Under the pieces are notes generated by a model. The model saw only the letters and a program-made list of their open reading frames with translations, made no database searches and had not been told where the DNA came from. Of a DNA stretch of 64,000 nucleotides, positions 62,275 to 64,000 are shown piece after piece (the stretch's first letter is position 1; every line of letters begins with the position of its first letter). This stretch comes from Aquidulcibacter sp. (GTDB lineage Bacteria > Pseudomonadota > Alphaproteobacteria > Caulobacterales > Aquidulcibacteraceae): contig JAPZTJ010000001.1 of the NCBI GenBank assembly GCA_027532555.1, positions 62,001 to 126,000 of the forward strand, given 5' to 3'. Position numbers and translations under genes: made by a program.

Positions 62275-64000
62275 ATGTTTGACATAAAGACTGTTTCGCT
62301 CGAATGGGGCGGACGTACGCTGACACTGGAAACTGGCCGCATGGCGCGCCAAGCCGATGGGGCCGTTCTGGCTACCTATGGCGACACCCAAGTTCTCGCG
62401 ACCGCTGTTGGTGCGCGTTCGGCCAAGCCGGGGATCGATTTCTTCCCGCTGACCGTAAATTATCAAGAAAAATTCTATGCTGCTGGTCGCATCCCAGGTG
62501 GCTATTTTAAGCGCGAAGGTCGTCCAACCGAAAAGGAAACTCTGGTTTCCCGCTTGATCGACCGGCCAATCCGTCCCTTGTTCGCCAAAGGCTTCAAGAA
62601 CGAAACCCAAGTCGTAATCACCACTTTGTCGCACGATCAGGAAAATGATCCCGATATCGTTGCTCTGGTTGCTTCGTCGGCTGCTTTGGTTCTGTCTGGT
62701 TTGCCATTCATGGGCCCAATCTCGGCCGCACGCGTTGGCTATATCAATGGCGAATATGTGCTGAACCCAACCGTCGATCAGCTGAAAGAAAGCGACATGG
62801 ATTTGGTGGTCGCAGGGACCGCTGACGCCGTGATGATGGTTGAATCCGAAATCTACGAATTGTCCGAAGATGTGGTGTTGGGCGGGGTTTCCTTCGCACA
62901 CAAGCAAATGCAGCCTGTGATCGACTTGATCATCTCGCTGGCCGAGCAAGCCGCTAAAGATCCGTGGGACTTCCAAGCTGAAGATCACAGCGCCGAAAAC
63001 AAGGCCGTCAAGGACATGATCGGTGCCGAGATCGACGCTGCTTACCGCATCGCCGACAAGGGTGCACGTCAAGACGCCGTTGGTGCCGCGAAAAAGCGTG
63101 CCGAAGCAGCTTTGGTGGCATCGGAAACCAACCCAGACGGTATGGACGGCTCGCTGTTCAAGACGGTCTGTAAAGAAGTCGAAAGCGACATCGTGCGCAG
63201 CGCCATCGTGAAGGAAGGCCGTCGTATTGATGGTCGTCCAGTCGACAAGGTTCGTGCGATTGTTTCTGAAGCAGGCGTTCTGCCACGTGCGCACGGCTCA
63301 GCCTTGTTCACCCGCGGTGAAACCCAAGCTCTCGTAGTTGCCACGTTGGGCACGGCCGATGACGAGCAATTCATCGACAGCTTAGAAGGCACCTATAAAG
63401 AGCGCTTCATGCTGCATTATAACTTCCCTCCATACTCAGTCGGCGAAGTTGGCCGCATGGGTGGCGCTGGTCGTCGCGAAATCGGTCACGGCAAGCTGGC
63501 TTGGCGTGCGATGCAAGCGGTTCTGCCAACCCCAGAACAATTCCCATACACCATCCGTTTGGTGTCGGAGATCACCGAATCCAACGGCTCGTCCTCGATG
63601 GCGTCGGTTTGCGGTGCCTCTTTGGCTCTGATGGACGCAGGCGCGCCAATCAGCTCGCCAGTTGCTGGTGTGGCGATGGGCCTCGTGCTGCAAGATGACG
63701 GCAGCTTCGAAGTTCTGACCGACATTCTCGGTGATGAAGATCATCTGGGCGACATGGACTTTAAGGTCGCTGGTACCGAAAACGGCATCACGTCGCTTCA
63801 AATGGACATCAAGGTTGCAGGCATCACCGAGGAGATCATGAAGGTCGCCCTCACACGTGCCCATGCTGGCCGCATGCACATCTTGGGCGAAATGGCGAAG
63901 TCTTTGACCGGCGCCCGTGGCGAGCTTAATGCCTTCGCACCAAAGATCGTGTCCTTCATGATCCCAACCGACAAGATCCGTGAAGTGATCGGCACCGGTG
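62275..64000 (+). CDS. pnp: polynucleotide phosphorylase, 3' end beyond window
   Basis: An open frame of 575 codons running off the window. Two RNase PH domains are visible: the first with [20 protein letters not shown]-type opening (residues about 12-30) and [29 protein letters not shown]; the second with [32 protein letters not shown], and [16 protein letters not shown]. It stops at the beginning of the KH domain ([12 protein letters not shown]). AAGGA six bases before the third of three tandem ATG codons (62269, 62272, 62275) favours 62275. The S1 domain is outside. Confidence 0.96.
   Translation, partial: MFDIKTVSLEWGGRTLTLETGRMARQADGAVLATYGDTQVLATAVGARSAKPGIDFFPLTVNYQEKFYAAGRIPGGYFKREGRPTEKETLVSRLIDRPIRPLFAKGFKNETQVVITTLSHDQENDPDIVALVASSAALVLSGLPFMGPISAARVGYINGEYVLNPTVDQLKESDMDLVVAGTADAVMMVESEIYELSEDVVLGGVSFAHKQMQPVIDLIISLAEQAAKDPWDFQAEDHSAENKAVKDMIGAEIDAAYRIADKGARQDAVGAAKKRAEAALVASETNPDGMDGSLFKTVCKEVESDIVRSAIVKEGRRIDGRPVDKVRAIVSEAGVLPRAHGSALFTRGETQALVVATLGTADDEQFIDSLEGTYKERFMLHYNFPPYSVGEVGRMGGAGRREIGHGKLAWRAMQAVLPTPEQFPYTIRLVSEITESNGSSSMASVCGASLALMDAGAPISSPVAGVAMGLVLQDDGSFEVLTDILGDEDHLGDMDFKVAGTENGITSLQMDIKVAGITEEIMKVALTRAHAGRMHILGEMAKSLTGARGELNAFAPKIVSFMIPTDKIREVIGTG

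Noticed and set aside
62071-63294. 407-codon minus-strand frame opposite pnp
   Set aside because: Exact antisense of conserved PNPase domains, with composition unlike a real protein.
1-64000. Mobile elements, prophage, toxin-antitoxin or CRISPR
   Set aside because: No transposase, integrase, phage structural gene, antitoxin pair or regularly spaced repeat array was seen; YbeY/PhoH is a housekeeping pair, not a toxin system here.

Overview
The window reads as chromosomal core sequence from an alphaproteobacterium of the Caulobacterales / Hyphomonadaceae type with moderate GC. No rRNA, tRNA, insertion sequence, prophage or CRISPR array was seen. Four things point to that group. Gene order around 10.0-18.2 kb (dnaQ, coaE, aroE, maf, ppsR, gap, hemE, hemH, hemJ, rho) is the order known around the Caulobacter replication origin. 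The gap carries a perfect CtrA box (TTAA-N7-TTAA) and several DnaA-box-like 9-mers. A CenR-like response regulator is present. There is also a complete cpa/tad Flp-pilus locus.

Layout. 0-2.2 kb: two divergent dicarboxylate/amino-acid symporters, the left one cut by the window edge. 2.2-4.1 kb: a clpP-like, rimM, rph operon (minus). 4.3-5.2 kb: a Tat-exported dienelactone-hydrolase-like protein. 5.2-9.4 kb: a minus operon timA-like, mltA, smr, GH13 alpha-glucosidase. 9.5 kb: secB. 10.0-13.7 kb: dnaQ, coaE, aroE, maf and ppsR in overlapping order. 13.7-14.16 kb: predicted oriC. 14.16-18.2 kb: hemE, hemH, hemJ, rho. 18.2-20.5 kb: small lineage-specific genes, including an SDR protein with altered active site. 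20.6-24.7 kb: a lyase / aconitase-type hydratase catabolic cluster with a GntR regulator. 24.7-25.9 kb: cenR and a divergent L,D-transpeptidase. 26.0-31.9 kb: miaB, a fused phoH-ybeY gene, corC, lnt, and an XRE regulator gene broken by (or recoded at) a run of eight T. 32.2-36.3 kb: M24 peptidase, YkgJ-type protein, trmB, lone ABC ATPase, zinc-finger protein. 36.3-47.8 kb: the Flp pilus locus (pilA, cpaA-F, tadB, tadC on minus; a pilus N-domain protein and two TadE-like pseudopilins on plus). 47.9-51.6 kb: pabC-like, pabB, UMF1-type transporter. 51.7-54.3 kb: ArsC-like, tsaB, rimI, fur, FKBP lipoprotein. 54.5-64.0 kb: the translation operon rimP, nusA, ylxR-L7Ae, infB, rbfA, truB, rpsO, pnp (pnp runs off the edge).

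Functionally the window joins replication start, heme synthesis, envelope maintenance (MltA, Lnt, CorC, YkuD, CenR, FKBP), folate branch enzymes, tRNA/rRNA maturation (MiaB, TrmB, TsaB, TruB, RimM, RimP, RbfA, YbeY, RNase PH, PNPase) and surface adhesion pili.

The most noteworthy items are the predicted CtrA-controlled oriC, the in-frame PhoH-YbeY fusion, the XRE gene frameshifted at a slippery T8, overlapping terminator/antiterminator-like hairpins in front of rimP-nusA-infB, and the alkylmalate-lyase-like catabolic cluster. Family assignments come from reading the translated sequences and recognising motifs; no database search was run.
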